From positions 124,001-188,000 of the forward strand of contig JAGYKE010000004.1 in NCBI GenBank assembly GCA_018401465.1: 64,000 nucleotides of DNA, read 5' to 3'. Source of the stretch: Aestuariivita sp. GTDB lineage: Bacteria; Pseudomonadota; Alphaproteobacteria; Rhodobacterales; Rhodobacteraceae. Position numbers and translations under genes: made by a program. This document shows positions 18,029-26,976 of this stretch, one piece after another. How positions within the stretch are numbered: the first letter of the stretch is position 1; each line of letters opens with the position of its first letter. The notes beneath the pieces were generated by a model. That model saw only the letters and a list, made by a program, of their open reading frames with translations. It did no database searches and was not told the origin of the DNA.

Positions 18029-18865
18029 ATGACCGCCAATGTCGTGCACCGCCGGGCAAGCCTGCCCGACCTTGAACAGATTCTGGACTGGGCTGCCGAA
18101 GAAGGCTGGAACCCCGGATTGCACGATGCCCCCGCCTTCTTCGCGGCAGACCCCGACGGGTTTTTCCTTGCCGAACGGGACGGACAGGCGATCGCGGCGA
18201 TTTCGGTTGTGAACCAGTCAGACCGGCACGCCTTTCTGGGGCTTTACCTGTGCCGCCCCGAACACCGGGGCAAAGGCATCGGCTTTGCGCTTTGGCAACA
18301 TGCCCTCGCGCATGCCGGGGACCGCACGGTCGGGCTCGACGGTGTTCCCGCGCAGGAGGCAAATTACGCCAAGTCGGGTTTCGTCCTTGTGGACCGGACC
18401 CGTCGCCTGATCGGGACCTTGCCGGGGGAGCCGGTCGCGGGCACTCTGGCCGGACAGGGGGATATCGACGCGATTGTGCGCCTGGACGCCGAAGCGAACG
18501 GGTATCCCCGCGACCGGTATGTCAGCGCGTGGGTGACCGGGACGACCGACCGCAAGACCGTCGTTCTGCATGAGGGCGGTGCCCTGACCGGCTTCGCCAC
18601 CGCCCGGCGCTGCCGCGAAGGCGTCAAGATCGGCCCGGTGATCGCACCGGATGCGGGCCTTGCCCTTCAGCTGGCCGGGCAGGCAGCCGGGGCCTTTCAG
18701 ACAGCATCGGTCATCGTCGATGTCCCCGACGCGGCCACGGAATTCGGGGCCTGCCTGCGCGAGGCAGGGTTTCAGGAAACCTTCGCCACGGCGCGTATGT
18801 ATCGCGGTGCTGCCCCGGCGATGATGCCGAACCTGCATGCTGTCTGCACATTGGAGCTGGGCTAG
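18029..18865 (+). CDS. GNAT-family N-acetyltransferase, two-domain
   Basis: A 278-residue protein. Residues 1-130 hold a GNAT domain with the acetyl-CoA loop LCRPEHRGKGIGFALW (the R/Q-x-x-G-x-G/A signature). Residues 130-278 resemble the second GNAT-like half (Acetyltransf_18 type) found in this subgroup, with GFATARRCREGVKIGPVIA. It transfers an acetyl group to an amine; the substrate is unknown. It is followed by 211 bases and then the dipeptide transporter genes in the same direction, so it may act on an imported peptide or amine, but a shared transcript is not certain. Confidence 0.8.
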   Translation: MTANVVHRRASLPDLEQILDWAAEEGWNPGLHDAPAFFAADPDGFFLAERDGQAIAAISVVNQSDRHAFLGLYLCRPEHRGKGIGFALWQHALAHAGDRTVGLDGVPAQEANYAKSGFVLVDRTRRLIGTLPGEPVAGTLAGQGDIDAIVRLDAEANGYPRDRYVSAWVTGTTDRKTVVLHEGGALTGFATARRCREGVKIGPVIAPDAGLALQLAGQAAGAFQTASVIVDVPDAATEFGACLREAGFQETFATARMYRGAAPAMMPNLHAVCTLELG

Positions 18866-19076
18866 GCCCCTCTCCCGGACCTCGATCGCGACATCCCGGA
18901 GGGCGCGGCAAGCGGCGCAGGTCGCGCCCTGTGACGGCGCGGCAGAACGGACGTCGCGGGTTGACAGGGTTCAAGCCGGATTTATCCTGCGGTCCTCCGC
19001 GACATGCGAAGTTCCGGCGGCATCTAATCGCCGCAACAACAGAGACAGCAAAGTCCTCTCAAAGGGAGATACACGT

Positions 19077-20675
19077 ATGACCAGACCGTTCAACCGCTCG
19101 GCAATGCGCCGTGTGGCAGCCAGCCTGATGCTCTCGGCGGCTGTCCTCGGCACAGGCCTGACCGCCGCCAGCGCCGAAACACTTCGCTGGGCGCGCGTCG
19201 GCGATGCCCTGACACTTGACCCGCATTCGGCCAACGAAGGCCCGACATCGACCCTTCTGCACCACGTCTATGAAACGCTGGTGCGCCGGAACACCGACGG
19301 TTCGCTCGCGCCGCGTCTGGCGACAGAATGGTTCATCCATCCCGACGATCCGACCGTCTGGGTGTTCAAGCTGCGCGAAGGCGTGAAGTTCCATGACGGC
19401 GCCGATTTCACCGCCGAGGACGTGGTGGCATCGGTCACGCGGGTGACCTCCGAGACGTCGGACTTCAAGGGCCTGCACACCGCCGTCGCGGGTGCCGAGG
19501 CGGTGGACGATTACACCGTCCACATCAAGCTGAACGGCCCGAGCCCGCTTTATGTCCAGAACCTCACCAACTTCTTCATCATGGACAAGGGCTGGATCGA
19601 GGCGAACGGTGTCCAGACGCCGCAGGACTTCAAGGCCGGTGAAGAGAAATTCACCGTGCGCAACACCAACGGAACCGGACCCTACACGCTCGTGTCGCGC
19701 GATCCCGAGGTGCGCACCGTTCTGGCATTGAACCCCAATCACTGGGATGCGACCCCGGCGGTGACCGAGATCATCTATACCCCCATCAAGGAGGCAGCGA
19801 CCCGCGTCGCGGCGCTTCTGTCGGGCGAGGTGGACTTCGTCCAGGACGTGCCGGTGCAGGATATCGAGCGTCTGTCGAACACGGCCGGCATCGCCGTATC
19901 CACCGGTGCCGAGAACCGGACGATCTTCTTCTCGTACGACATGTCTTCGGACAGCCTGATTTCGCTGCCGGGCGACAACCCGTTCAAGAAGCCGCAGGTG
20001 CGCGAGGCGATGGCGCTGGCACTGGACCGCGACGCGATCCGCCAGGTCGTCATGCGCGGTCAGTCGGTGCCGGGCGCGCAGAACGTGCCGCCCTTCGTCA
20101 ACGGCCATGACGCGGCGCTCGATGCCTATGGCGCGCCGGACTACGATCGCGCCAAGGCGCTCATGACCGAGGCCGGCTATCCCGATGGCTTCAGCGTCGA
20201 CCTGAACTGCCCGAACGACCGCTACATCAACGACGAAGCGATCTGTCAGGCCTATGTCGGCATGCTGGGCCGGATCGGCATCAAGGCGAACCTCGTCAGC
20301 CAGTCGCGCACGATCCACTTCCCGGCGATCCAGAACGGTCAGGTGGACTTCTACCTGCTGGGCTGGGGCGTGCCGACGTTCGATTCGCAGTACGTGTTCG
20401 ACTTCCTTGTCCACAGCCCGGCGGATGGCCGAGGCGGCTGGAACGGGTCGCGCTACAGCAACCCCGAGCTTGACGCCAAGATCGCATCGCTGGCGACCGA
20501 GACGGACCTTGCAAAGCGCGACGCGACCATCGCCGAGATCTGGAAGACCATCCAGGAAGACCGTGTGTTCCTGATGGTGCACAACCAGCTTCTCGCCTAT
20601 GCCGCGAAGGACAACATCAACATCGCGGTTCACCCCGAGAACCAGCCGAGCATGACAACCGTCACGTTCAAGTGA
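19077..20675 (+). CDS. ABC transporter substrate-binding protein, family 5 (dipeptide/oligopeptide type)
   Basis: A 532-residue periplasmic receptor. The start ATG follows AAAGGGAGAT and gives a Sec signal peptide ending ASA|E at residue 33. The mature protein starts TLRWARVGDALTLDPHSAN and carries the family 5 signature WVFKLREGVKFHDGADFTAEDV. Such proteins bind di- or oligopeptides, and related ones bind opines or glutathione. Two hairpins follow the stop before the first permease. The 211-base leader ahead of it is non-coding and includes no obvious regulatory palindrome. Confidence 0.9.
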   Translation: MTRPFNRSAMRRVAASLMLSAAVLGTGLTAASAETLRWARVGDALTLDPHSANEGPTSTLLHHVYETLVRRNTDGSLAPRLATEWFIHPDDPTVWVFKLREGVKFHDGADFTAEDVVASVTRVTSETSDFKGLHTAVAGAEAVDDYTVHIKLNGPSPLYVQNLTNFFIMDKGWIEANGVQTPQDFKAGEEKFTVRNTNGTGPYTLVSRDPEVRTVLALNPNHWDATPAVTEIIYTPIKEAATRVAALLSGEVDFVQDVPVQDIERLSNTAGIAVSTGAENRTIFFSYDMSSDSLISLPGDNPFKKPQVREAMALALDRDAIRQVVMRGQSVPGAQNVPPFVNGHDAALDAYGAPDYDRAKALMTEAGYPDGFSVDLNCPNDRYINDEAICQAYVGMLGRIGIKANLVSQSRTIHFPAIQNGQVDFYLLGWGVPTFDSQYVFDFLVHSPADGRGGWNGSRYSNPELDAKIASLATETDLAKRDATIAEIWKTIQEDRVFLMVHNQLLAYAAKDNINIAVHPENQPSMTTVTFK

Positions 20676-20686
20676 CCGGCGTGTCG

Positions 20687-20749
20687 CCGGACGCGGGCCA
20701 AGGTCCGCGTCCGGCCAATACATTGACGGGGCCGGTCCGATCCGGCCCC
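20687..20749 (+). terminator. tandem intra-operon hairpins after the binding-protein gene
   Basis: First hairpin: CCGGACGCGG and CCGCGTCCGG, 10 perfect pairs around an 8-base loop (20687-20714). Second: GGGGCCGG and CCGGCCCC, 8 perfect pairs around TCCGAT (20728-20749). Both lie between the binding protein and the first permease and probably set their unequal expression. Confidence 0.7.
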
Positions 20750-20769
20750 GCACCGTCCCGGGGGCCCAG

Positions 20770-21753
20770 ATGATCGCCTATATCCTGCGCCGGATCGTGC
20801 AGTCCGTTCTCGTCATGCTGGTCGTGGCGCTGGTATCGTTTTCTCTGTTCCGTTTCGTCGGAGACCCCGTCGCGACCATGATGGGACAGGAGGCCAGTCA
20901 GGCCGACCGCGAGGCGCTGCGCGACAGACTGGGTCTGAACGACCCGGTGATCGTCCAGTTCGCCGGTTTCATCGCCCGCGCCGCGCAAGGGGATTTCGGA
21001 ATCTCCTACCGCCTGCAGCAGCCGGTGATGGAACTGATCCTGTCGCGCCTTCCGGCGACGCTGGAACTGGCGCTGATTTCGGGCACGCTCGCCTTCGTGC
21101 TGGGCGTGGGCTTCGGGGTCTATACTGCGCTGAACAGGCGCGGCTTGCTGTCGGGGGCGATCATGACCGTCTCGCTGATCGGCGTGTCGCTGCCCACCTT
21201 CCTGATCGGTATCCTTCTGATCTGGATCTTCGCGGTCGAGCTGCAATGGCTGCCCTCGTTCGGGCGGGGCGAGACTGTCGACCTGGGGCCATGGCGCACC
21301 GGGCTGCTGACAGAGTCGGGACGCGCCTCGATCGTGCTGCCGGCGATCACGCTGGGGCTTTACCAGATGACGCTGATCATGCGTCTGGTGCGGGCAGAGA
21401 TGCTCGAGGTGCTGCGCAGCGACTACATCAAGTTCGCGCGCGCCCGCGGCCTGTCGGACCGGGCGGTGCATTTCGGCCATGCGCTGAAGAACACGCTGGT
21501 GCCGGTCATCACCATCACCGGCCTGCAGCTGGGCAGCATCATCGCCTTTGCCATCATCACCGAGACGGTGTTCCAGTGGCCCGGTGTCGGCGCGCTCTTC
21601 ATCAACTCGGTCCAGTTCGTCGATATCCCCGTGATGGCGGCATATCTGATGCTGATCGCGCTGATCTTCGTGGTCATCAATCTGGTGGTCGATCTGCTGT
21701 ATTACGCCGTGGACCCACGCCTGCGCGTGGACCGCACGGCGGCACAGCATTGA
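20770..21753 (+). CDS. dipeptide-type ABC transporter permease (DppB-like)
   Basis: A 327-residue inner-membrane permease. It has the DppB-type N-terminus (YILRRIVQSVLVMLVVALVS), six hydrophobic segments, and the EAA coupling loop that meets the ATPase: EVLRSDYIKFARARGLSD followed by ALKNTLVPVITITG. It pairs with the permease that begins 13 bases after its stop. The first 30 residues and the long second loop are as usual for this family. Confidence 0.9.
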   Translation: MIAYILRRIVQSVLVMLVVALVSFSLFRFVGDPVATMMGQEASQADREALRDRLGLNDPVIVQFAGFIARAAQGDFGISYRLQQPVMELILSRLPATLELALISGTLAFVLGVGFGVYTALNRRGLLSGAIMTVSLIGVSLPTFLIGILLIWIFAVELQWLPSFGRGETVDLGPWRTGLLTESGRASIVLPAITLGLYQMTLIMRLVRAEMLEVLRSDYIKFARARGLSDRAVHFGHALKNTLVPVITITGLQLGSIIAFAIITETVFQWPGVGALFINSVQFVDIPVMAAYLMLIALIFVVINLVVDLLYYAVDPRLRVDRTAAQH

Positions 21754-21766
21754 GGGGGGCTGACGC

Positions 21767-22681
21767 ATGAACCGCATTGCCCGCGCCTGGGACAGCGACA
21801 TCGCCTGGAGCTTCCGCCATTCGCCGGTGGCGATGCTGGCGGCCCTTGTGGCGCTTCTCATCATCCTGTCGGCGGTGCTCGCGCCGTGGATCGCGCCGCA
21901 TGATCCGTTCAACCCCGCGAGCCTGAACCTGATGGACGGCTTCACCCCGCCGATGGAGCCCAACGCCTTTACCGGCAATGTCTTTTGGCTGGGCACCGAC
22001 AATCAGGGGCGCGACATCTTCTCGGCCATCCTTTATGGCGCGCGGATTTCCCTTTTCGTGGGCTTTTCGGCGGTGGTCTTCGCCATGGTGCTGGGCATTT
22101 CCATCGGCCTTCTGGCGGCCTGGCGCGGGGGCTGGGTCGACAGCCTTCTGATGCGCATCGCCGATGTGCAGCTGTCGTTCCCGTCGATCCTCATCGCGCT
22201 TTTGATCTTCGGTATCGCGCGCGGTGTCATCCCGCCCGCCTATCGCGAGGAAATGGCGATCTGGGTGCTGATCGTGGCGATCGGATTGTCGGACTGGGTG
22301 CAGTTCGCGCGGGTCGTGCGCGGTGCGGCACTGGTCGAGAAATCCAAGGAATACGTGCAGGCGGCGCGTCTGGTGGGCGCGCATCCGGCGCGCATCGTGC
22401 TGTCCCATATCCTGCCCAACGTGATGGGGCCTGTCCTTGTCATCGCGACGATCGGGCTCGCGCTCGCCATCATCGCCGAGGCGACCTTGTCCTTCCTCGG
22501 TGTCGGCGTGCCGCCCACTCAGCCCTCGCTCGGCACGCTCATCCGGATCGGGCAGGGGTTCCTGTTCTCGGGGGAATGGTGGATCATCCTGTTCCCCTCG
22601 ATCGCGCTTCTGGCGCTGGCCTTGTCGGTGAACCTCCTGGGCGACTGGCTGCGCGACGCATTGAACCCGAGGCTGAAATGA
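21767..22681 (+). CDS. dipeptide-type ABC transporter permease (DppC-like)
   Basis: A 304-residue permease with the DppC-type order: FRHSPVAMLAALVALLIIL near the N-terminus, LGTDNQGRDIFSAILYGARIS, and the EAA loop region YVQAARLVGAHPARIVLSHIL. The LGTDxxGRD motif is diagnostic of DppC/OppC. The stop overlaps the next ATPase gene by 4 bases (ATGA). It forms the transmembrane channel with the DppB-like subunit. Confidence 0.9.
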   Translation: MNRIARAWDSDIAWSFRHSPVAMLAALVALLIILSAVLAPWIAPHDPFNPASLNLMDGFTPPMEPNAFTGNVFWLGTDNQGRDIFSAILYGARISLFVGFSAVVFAMVLGISIGLLAAWRGGWVDSLLMRIADVQLSFPSILIALLIFGIARGVIPPAYREEMAIWVLIVAIGLSDWVQFARVVRGAALVEKSKEYVQAARLVGAHPARIVLSHILPNVMGPVLVIATIGLALAIIAEATLSFLGVGVPPTQPSLGTLIRIGQGFLFSGEWWIILFPSIALLALALSVNLLGDWLRDALNPRLK

Positions 22682-23661
22682 CCGAGCCGCTTCTTTCCGT
22701 GCGCGACCTGAGGGTCGAGTTTCCGACCCGCCGGGGCACGCTGACCGCGCTTGACGGAGTGTCCTTCGACATCATGCCGGGCGAGGTGCTGGGCATGGTC
22801 GGCGAATCCGGGGCGGGAAAGTCGCTGACCGGGGCGGCGATCATCGGCCTGTTGGAGCCGCCCGGCCGCATCGCGGGCGGCGAGATCCGGCTGCGCGGCG
22901 AGCGCATCGACATCCTGTCCCCCGATGCCATGCGGCGCATCCGGGGCAAGCGGATCGGCATGGTCTTTCAGGACCCGCTGACCAGCCTCAACCCCCTCTA
23001 CACAATCGCACGGCAACTGACCGAAACGATCCGCACGCATCTGCCCCTGTCCGAGGCCGATGCACGCCAGCGCGCCATCGCGCTTCTGGACCGGGTGGGA
23101 ATCCCGGCGGCGGCGCGGCGGATCGACGATTATCCGCACCACTTCTCGGGCGGGATGCGGCAGCGGGTGGTCATCGCGCTGGCACTCTGCGCGGAACCCG
23201 AACTGGTGATCGCGGATGAACCGACCACCGCGCTCGACGTGTCGGTTCAGGCGCAGATCATCGATCTGATCAAGGAGATCTGCGCGGAACGCGGCGCGGC
23301 GGTGATGCTGATCACCCACGACATGGGCGTGATCGCGGAAACGGCGGACCGCGTCGCGGTCCTTTATGCCGGGCGGCTGGCAGAGATCGGCAAGGTCAAG
23401 GACGTGATCCTCGATGCGCGGCACCCTTATACCAAGGGGCTGATGGGTTCGATCCCGACGCTCACGCAGGAAAGCGACCGGCTGGTGCAGATCCCCGGCG
23501 CGATGCCGCGGCTGTCGGCGATCCCGCAGGGATGCGCATTCAATCCCCGCTGTCCCGAGGTCTTCGCCCGGTGCTTTGTCGAGCGTCCCGAACCGGTCAA
23601 GATAGAGAGCGGACGGCAGGTGTCCTGCTGGATCGAAGAATGGAAGGTCGGCCATGGCTGA
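22678..23661 (+). CDS. dipeptide-type ABC transporter ATP-binding protein (DppD-like)
   Basis: A 327-residue ATPase. Walker A GESGAGKS near residue 41, the Q-loop in MVFQDPLTSLNP, the signature FSGGMRQR, and Walker B ELVIADEPTTALD are all intact. The C-terminal oligopeptide-ATPase extension ends with CAFNPRCPEVFARC, a cysteine pattern that in some family members binds an iron-sulfur cluster. The start is the ATG overlapping the DppC-like stop; a longer upstream reading frame lies within that permease and is not used. Confidence 0.92.
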   Translation: MTEPLLSVRDLRVEFPTRRGTLTALDGVSFDIMPGEVLGMVGESGAGKSLTGAAIIGLLEPPGRIAGGEIRLRGERIDILSPDAMRRIRGKRIGMVFQDPLTSLNPLYTIARQLTETIRTHLPLSEADARQRAIALLDRVGIPAAARRIDDYPHHFSGGMRQRVVIALALCAEPELVIADEPTTALDVSVQAQIIDLIKEICAERGAAVMLITHDMGVIAETADRVAVLYAGRLAEIGKVKDVILDARHPYTKGLMGSIPTLTQESDRLVQIPGAMPRLSAIPQGCAFNPRCPEVFARCFVERPEPVKIESGRQVSCWIEEWKVGHG

Positions 23662-24667
23662 GCCGCTGCTGCGCGTCGAAGGGCTCTGGCGCCGCTTCGA
23701 TGTCTCGAAACCCTGGCTGAACCGCGTGATCGAACGCGAAAAACCGCAGTTCCTCACTGCCGTGGCCGATGTGACCTTCGAGATCGCCCGCGGCGAGACC
23801 TTTGCGCTGGTGGGCGAATCCGGGTCGGGCAAGTCCACCATTGCGCGGATGATCGTCGGGCTTCTGGGCGCGTCGGACGGGCGTATCCTGTTCGACGGCA
23901 AGGACATGACCGCCCTGCCCGCATCCGAACTGCGCGCGCTGCGGCGGCGCTTCCAGATGATCTTCCAGGACCCCTTCGCAAGCCTCAATCCCCGCTGGCG
24001 GGTGGGCGACATCATCGCCGAGCCGCTGCGCACCTTCGGTCTGGCCACCGGCGCCGCGGCCGAGGCCGAGGTGGGCCGCCTTCTCGAGACCGTGGGCCTG
24101 TCGGCCAAGGATGCCGAGAAATTCCCGCACGAATTCTCGGGCGGGCAGCGGCAACGCATCGCCATCGCGCGGGCGCTGTCGTCGAAACCCGAATTCATCG
24201 TCTGCGACGAACCGACCTCGGCGCTCGACGTGTCCGTTCAGGCGCAGATCCTGAACCTGATGCGCGATCTGCAGGACGAGTTCGGGCTGACCTACCTGTT
24301 CATCAGCCATGACCTGTCGGTCGTGCGTCACATGGCGACGCGGATCGGGGTGCTGTATCTGGGCCGTCTGGTCGAGACGGCCGAGGCCAAGACGCTGTTC
24401 CGCGAACCGCAGCACCCTTACACGCGGATGCTGCTTGACGCGGTGCCCGATCTTGCGCTGTCGGGGCGGCGGCGCAAGCCGGTCACGGGCGAGATCCCGA
24501 ACCCGATTTCCCCGCCATCCGGATGCGCCTTCCATCCGCGATGCCCCTTGGTGCATGACCGCTGCCGGGAAACGCTGCCCGAACCGCACAGCACCGCGAC
24601 AGGCATGGCCGCGTGCTTTGCCACCAAAGGCGATCGTGCCGAGACAGAGACCGCCGGGACAGCCTGA
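23654..24667 (+). CDS. dipeptide-type ABC transporter ATP-binding protein (DppF-like)
   Basis: A 337-residue ATPase that overlaps the DppD-like gene by 8 bases. It has Walker A GESGSGKST, Q-loop MIFQDPFASLNP, signature FSGGQRQR, Walker B CDEPTSALD and the C-terminal CAFHPRCPLVHDRC motif. The N-terminus has the insertion RFDVSKPWLNRVIEREKPQFLTA, typical for DppF/OppF. It completes the five-part importer: one receptor, two permeases and two ATPases. The operon ends here, convergent with the LysR gene 46 bases downstream. Confidence 0.92.
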   Translation: MAEPLLRVEGLWRRFDVSKPWLNRVIEREKPQFLTAVADVTFEIARGETFALVGESGSGKSTIARMIVGLLGASDGRILFDGKDMTALPASELRALRRRFQMIFQDPFASLNPRWRVGDIIAEPLRTFGLATGAAAEAEVGRLLETVGLSAKDAEKFPHEFSGGQRQRIAIARALSSKPEFIVCDEPTSALDVSVQAQILNLMRDLQDEFGLTYLFISHDLSVVRHMATRIGVLYLGRLVETAEAKTLFREPQHPYTRMLLDAVPDLALSGRRRKPVTGEIPNPISPPSGCAFHPRCPLVHDRCRETLPEPHSTATGMAACFATKGDRAETETAGTA

Positions 24668-24713
24668 CGCGGCTGTCCGGCAGGGGTGAAGGCGATCATC
24701 GTCTACTCGGCGA

Positions 24714-25580
24714 TCAGACTTGCGCCAGACGATCCTGCGCCATGACCCAATCCCAGAACTCGGCCACGCCGCTCCGGCTGCGGTCCTGCGTGCGGAACAT
24801 GTAATAGCCCGCGCTCTCCATCACGCTGACATCCGAGAGTTGGCACAGACGCCCCGCTTCAAGGTCATCGCGGATCATCGCGCGGGGGCACAGCGCCGCC
24901 CCCTGCCCGGCCAGCACCGCCGCGCGCAGCAGGTTGAAATCCTGATAGACCGGGCCCGACAGGACCTTGGGCTGGCCCTGTCCCGCGCGGGCGAACCAAT
25001 GGCGCCAGCCGTCTTCATCGGTGTCGTGCAAGAGCTGCATGTCCTGCAGTCGCCCGCCTGCCAGCGAGGCGCTGACCACGGGCACAACCGCCCCCGGCAG
25101 AAAGAGTTCGCCGACTGTCCCCGGAAAGGGGGCCAAGAGCCCTGCAGAATACAGAAACGCCAGATCCACTTCCGCAAAATCGACCTCCTGACCGTGGAAG
25201 GCGTATACGATGCGCAGTTCGATCCCCGGGTGGGCCGCGCGAAAGCCCGCCAGGCGCGGGATGAGCCAGCACAGCGCCACCGACGGGATCGCCGCGATCA
25301 CGAGCGGGCCGCCCCGGGCCTGCGCCGCGAGACGGGCACAGGCGGCGGCAATTCCGTCGAGCGACAGGGCCGCCACGCGGGCCAGATCCTCGGCCTCGGG
25401 CAAGAGGCGGGGCCTTGGGCCGCTGCGATCGAACAGGGGCCGGCCCAGCCAGTGTTCCAGATGCCGGACCTGATGGCTGACCGCCGACTGCGTCACGCAT
25501 AAATCTTGTGCAGCCCCTTTGAAGGATCCGCTGCGGACGACAGCGTCAAAAGCACGAAGAGCGTTCAATGGAACCTGCAT
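24714..25580 (-). CDS. LysR-family regulator (GcvA-like), divergent from creatinase
   Basis: A 288-residue LysR-type regulator. The N-terminal helix-turn-helix LNALRAFDAVVRSGSFKGAAQDLCVTQSAVSHQVRHLE is of the GcvA subgroup. The C-terminal effector-binding domain has RLAGFRAAHPGIELRIVYA and the usual WRHWFARAG block. The start codon lies 112 bases from the creatinase start, and the gap holds a T-N11-A box. It likely activates the creatinase-ABC operon in response to creatine or a related guanidino compound, which is an inference from position. Confidence 0.88.
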   Translation of the reverse strand: MQVPLNALRAFDAVVRSGSFKGAAQDLCVTQSAVSHQVRHLEHWLGRPLFDRSGPRPRLLPEAEDLARVAALSLDGIAAACARLAAQARGGPLVIAAIPSVALCWLIPRLAGFRAAHPGIELRIVYAFHGQEVDFAEVDLAFLYSAGLLAPFPGTVGELFLPGAVVPVVSASLAGGRLQDMQLLHDTDEDGWRHWFARAGQGQPKVLSGPVYQDFNLLRAAVLAGQGAALCPRAMIRDDLEAGRLCQLSDVSVMESAGYYMFRTQDRSRSGVAEFWDWVMAQDRLAQV

Positions 25581-25594
25581 GTCGGGACCCGAGT

Positions 25595-25607
25595 TGAGAA
25601 TTTCTCA
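25595..25607. promoter_or_regulatory. LysR-type T-N11-A operator
   Basis: TGAGAATTTCTCA is a perfect dyad of two 6-base arms around a central T, matching the T-N11-A consensus of LysR regulators. It lies 15 bases upstream of the regulator start. A second, weaker element ATGAGAATC (25615-25623) follows on the creatinase side. This two-site arrangement is typical of a regulator controlling a divergent gene and itself. Confidence 0.6.
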
Positions 25608-25692
25608 TCTCAGCATGAGAATCGGTCCTTTGACAAGCGCGCGCGCCCCGCCATGGTGGACCGGGTTCGATGACCAGCCAGACGGGGGCGAC

Positions 25693-26907
25693 ATGCAACG
25701 CGAAAGACTTCAGAATTACGTCGGAAACGGCGTGCCGGTGACGCCCACCTTTCCTGCCGCCGAGATGGAGCGCCGTCTGGGCTCGATCCGCACCAGCATG
25801 GCCGAAGCCGGGATCGACGCGGCGCTGTTCACCAGCTACCACAACATCAATTACTACAGCGACTTCCTCTATTGCTATTTCGGCCGTCGCTACGGGCTTG
25901 TGGTCGATCATCAGCAGATGACCTCGATCAGCGCGGGCATCGATGGGGGCCAGCCGTGGCGGCGCACCTATGGCGGGCGCAACATCACCTATACCGACTG
26001 GCAGAAGGACAACTGGTTTCATGCGGTCCGGCAGGTCATTCCGGGCGTGAAGCGGTTGGGGATCGAATTCGATCACATCTCGCTCGATACCTTCGCGCTG
26101 CTGCGGCACGAGTTTCCGCAGGTCGAATTCGTCGACATCGCGGCCATCGCCATGCGCCAGCGGATGATCAAGTCCGACGCAGAGATCGCGCACATCGAAC
26201 AGATGACCCGCATCGCCGACATCGGCGGCGCGGCCTGCGCCGAGGCCGCAACCGTCGGCACCCCCGAACACGAGGTGGCGCTGCATTCCACCGCCACGAT
26301 GGTGCGTGAAATCGCCCGGACCTGGCCCGGGGGCGAACTGCTGGACACCTGGACCTGGTTTCAATCGGGCATCAACACCGATGGGGCCCACAACCCGGTC
26401 ACAAGCCGGAAGATCGAACGCGGCGACATTCTTTCGCTGAACTGCTTTCCGATGGTCGCAGGCTATTACGTGGCGCTGGAACGCACCCTGTTCGCGGGAC
26501 AGCCCAGCGATGAACATCTGCGCCTGTGGGAGTTCAATTGCCGCATCCATGATCGCGGCAAGGAGTTGCTGGTCCCGGGCAACCGGTGCTCGGACATCGC
26601 GCGCGAGTTGAACGAGATGTATGCCTCGGAAAACCTGCTGCAATTCCGCAGCTTCGGCTATGGCCACAGCTTCGGGGTGCTATGCCACTATTACGGACGC
26701 GAGGCGGGGCTTGAACTGCGCGAGGATTGCGACACGGTGCTGGAACCCGGCATGGTCGTGTCCATGGAGCCGATGATCACCATCCCCGAAACCCTGCCGG
26801 GGGCGGGCGGATACCGCGAACACGACATCCTTGTCGTCACGGAAACAGGCAACCGCAACATCACCGGGTTCCCCTATGGACCCGAGCATCTGATTCTTCC
26901 CGGTTGA
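25693..26907 (+). CDS. creatinase (creatine amidinohydrolase)
   Basis: A 404-residue protein that matches Pseudomonas creatinase along its whole length, as I remember that sequence: FTSYHNINYYSDFLYC, ISAGIDGGQPWRRT, TWFQSGINTDGAHNPVT, LSLNCFPMVAGYY and GYGHSFGVLCHYYGREAG. Creatinase has the M24 'pita-bread' fold without metals; its catalytic His232, Glu262 and Glu358 correspond to His233, Glu263 and Glu359 here. It hydrolyses creatine to sarcosine and urea. The ATG at 25693 gives the usual length; an earlier frame start at 25519 overlaps the LysR gene and is rejected. It is followed by a polyamine-type ABC importer. No sarcosine oxidase, urease or creatininase is in the window. Confidence 0.93.
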   Translation: MQRERLQNYVGNGVPVTPTFPAAEMERRLGSIRTSMAEAGIDAALFTSYHNINYYSDFLYCYFGRRYGLVVDHQQMTSISAGIDGGQPWRRTYGGRNITYTDWQKDNWFHAVRQVIPGVKRLGIEFDHISLDTFALLRHEFPQVEFVDIAAIAMRQRMIKSDAEIAHIEQMTRIADIGGAACAEAATVGTPEHEVALHSTATMVREIARTWPGGELLDTWTWFQSGINTDGAHNPVTSRKIERGDILSLNCFPMVAGYYVALERTLFAGQPSDEHLRLWEFNCRIHDRGKELLVPGNRCSDIARELNEMYASENLLQFRSFGYGHSFGVLCHYYGREAGLELREDCDTVLEPGMVVSMEPMITIPETLPGAGGYREHDILVVTETGNRNITGFPYGPEHLILPG

Positions 26908-26976
26908 ACACGGCGAAGGTTTCGGTTGATCTAGGGAGTCTCTGGCAGACAGCGCGGCACGCACGGGGAGAATCGG

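Noticed and set aside
18837-19076. 80-codon N-terminal extension of the family 5 binding protein
   Set aside because: The extension destroys the signal peptide; the ATG at 19077 has a good Shine-Dalgarno.
20721-20735. CATTGAC half-site between the binding-protein gene and the permease
   Set aside because: The second half-site is missing and the sequence is part of a hairpin, so it is not counted as a Crp/Fnr box.
25519-25692. 58-codon N-terminal extension of creatinase
   Set aside because: It overlaps the LysR gene and its operator; creatinase length fits the later ATG.
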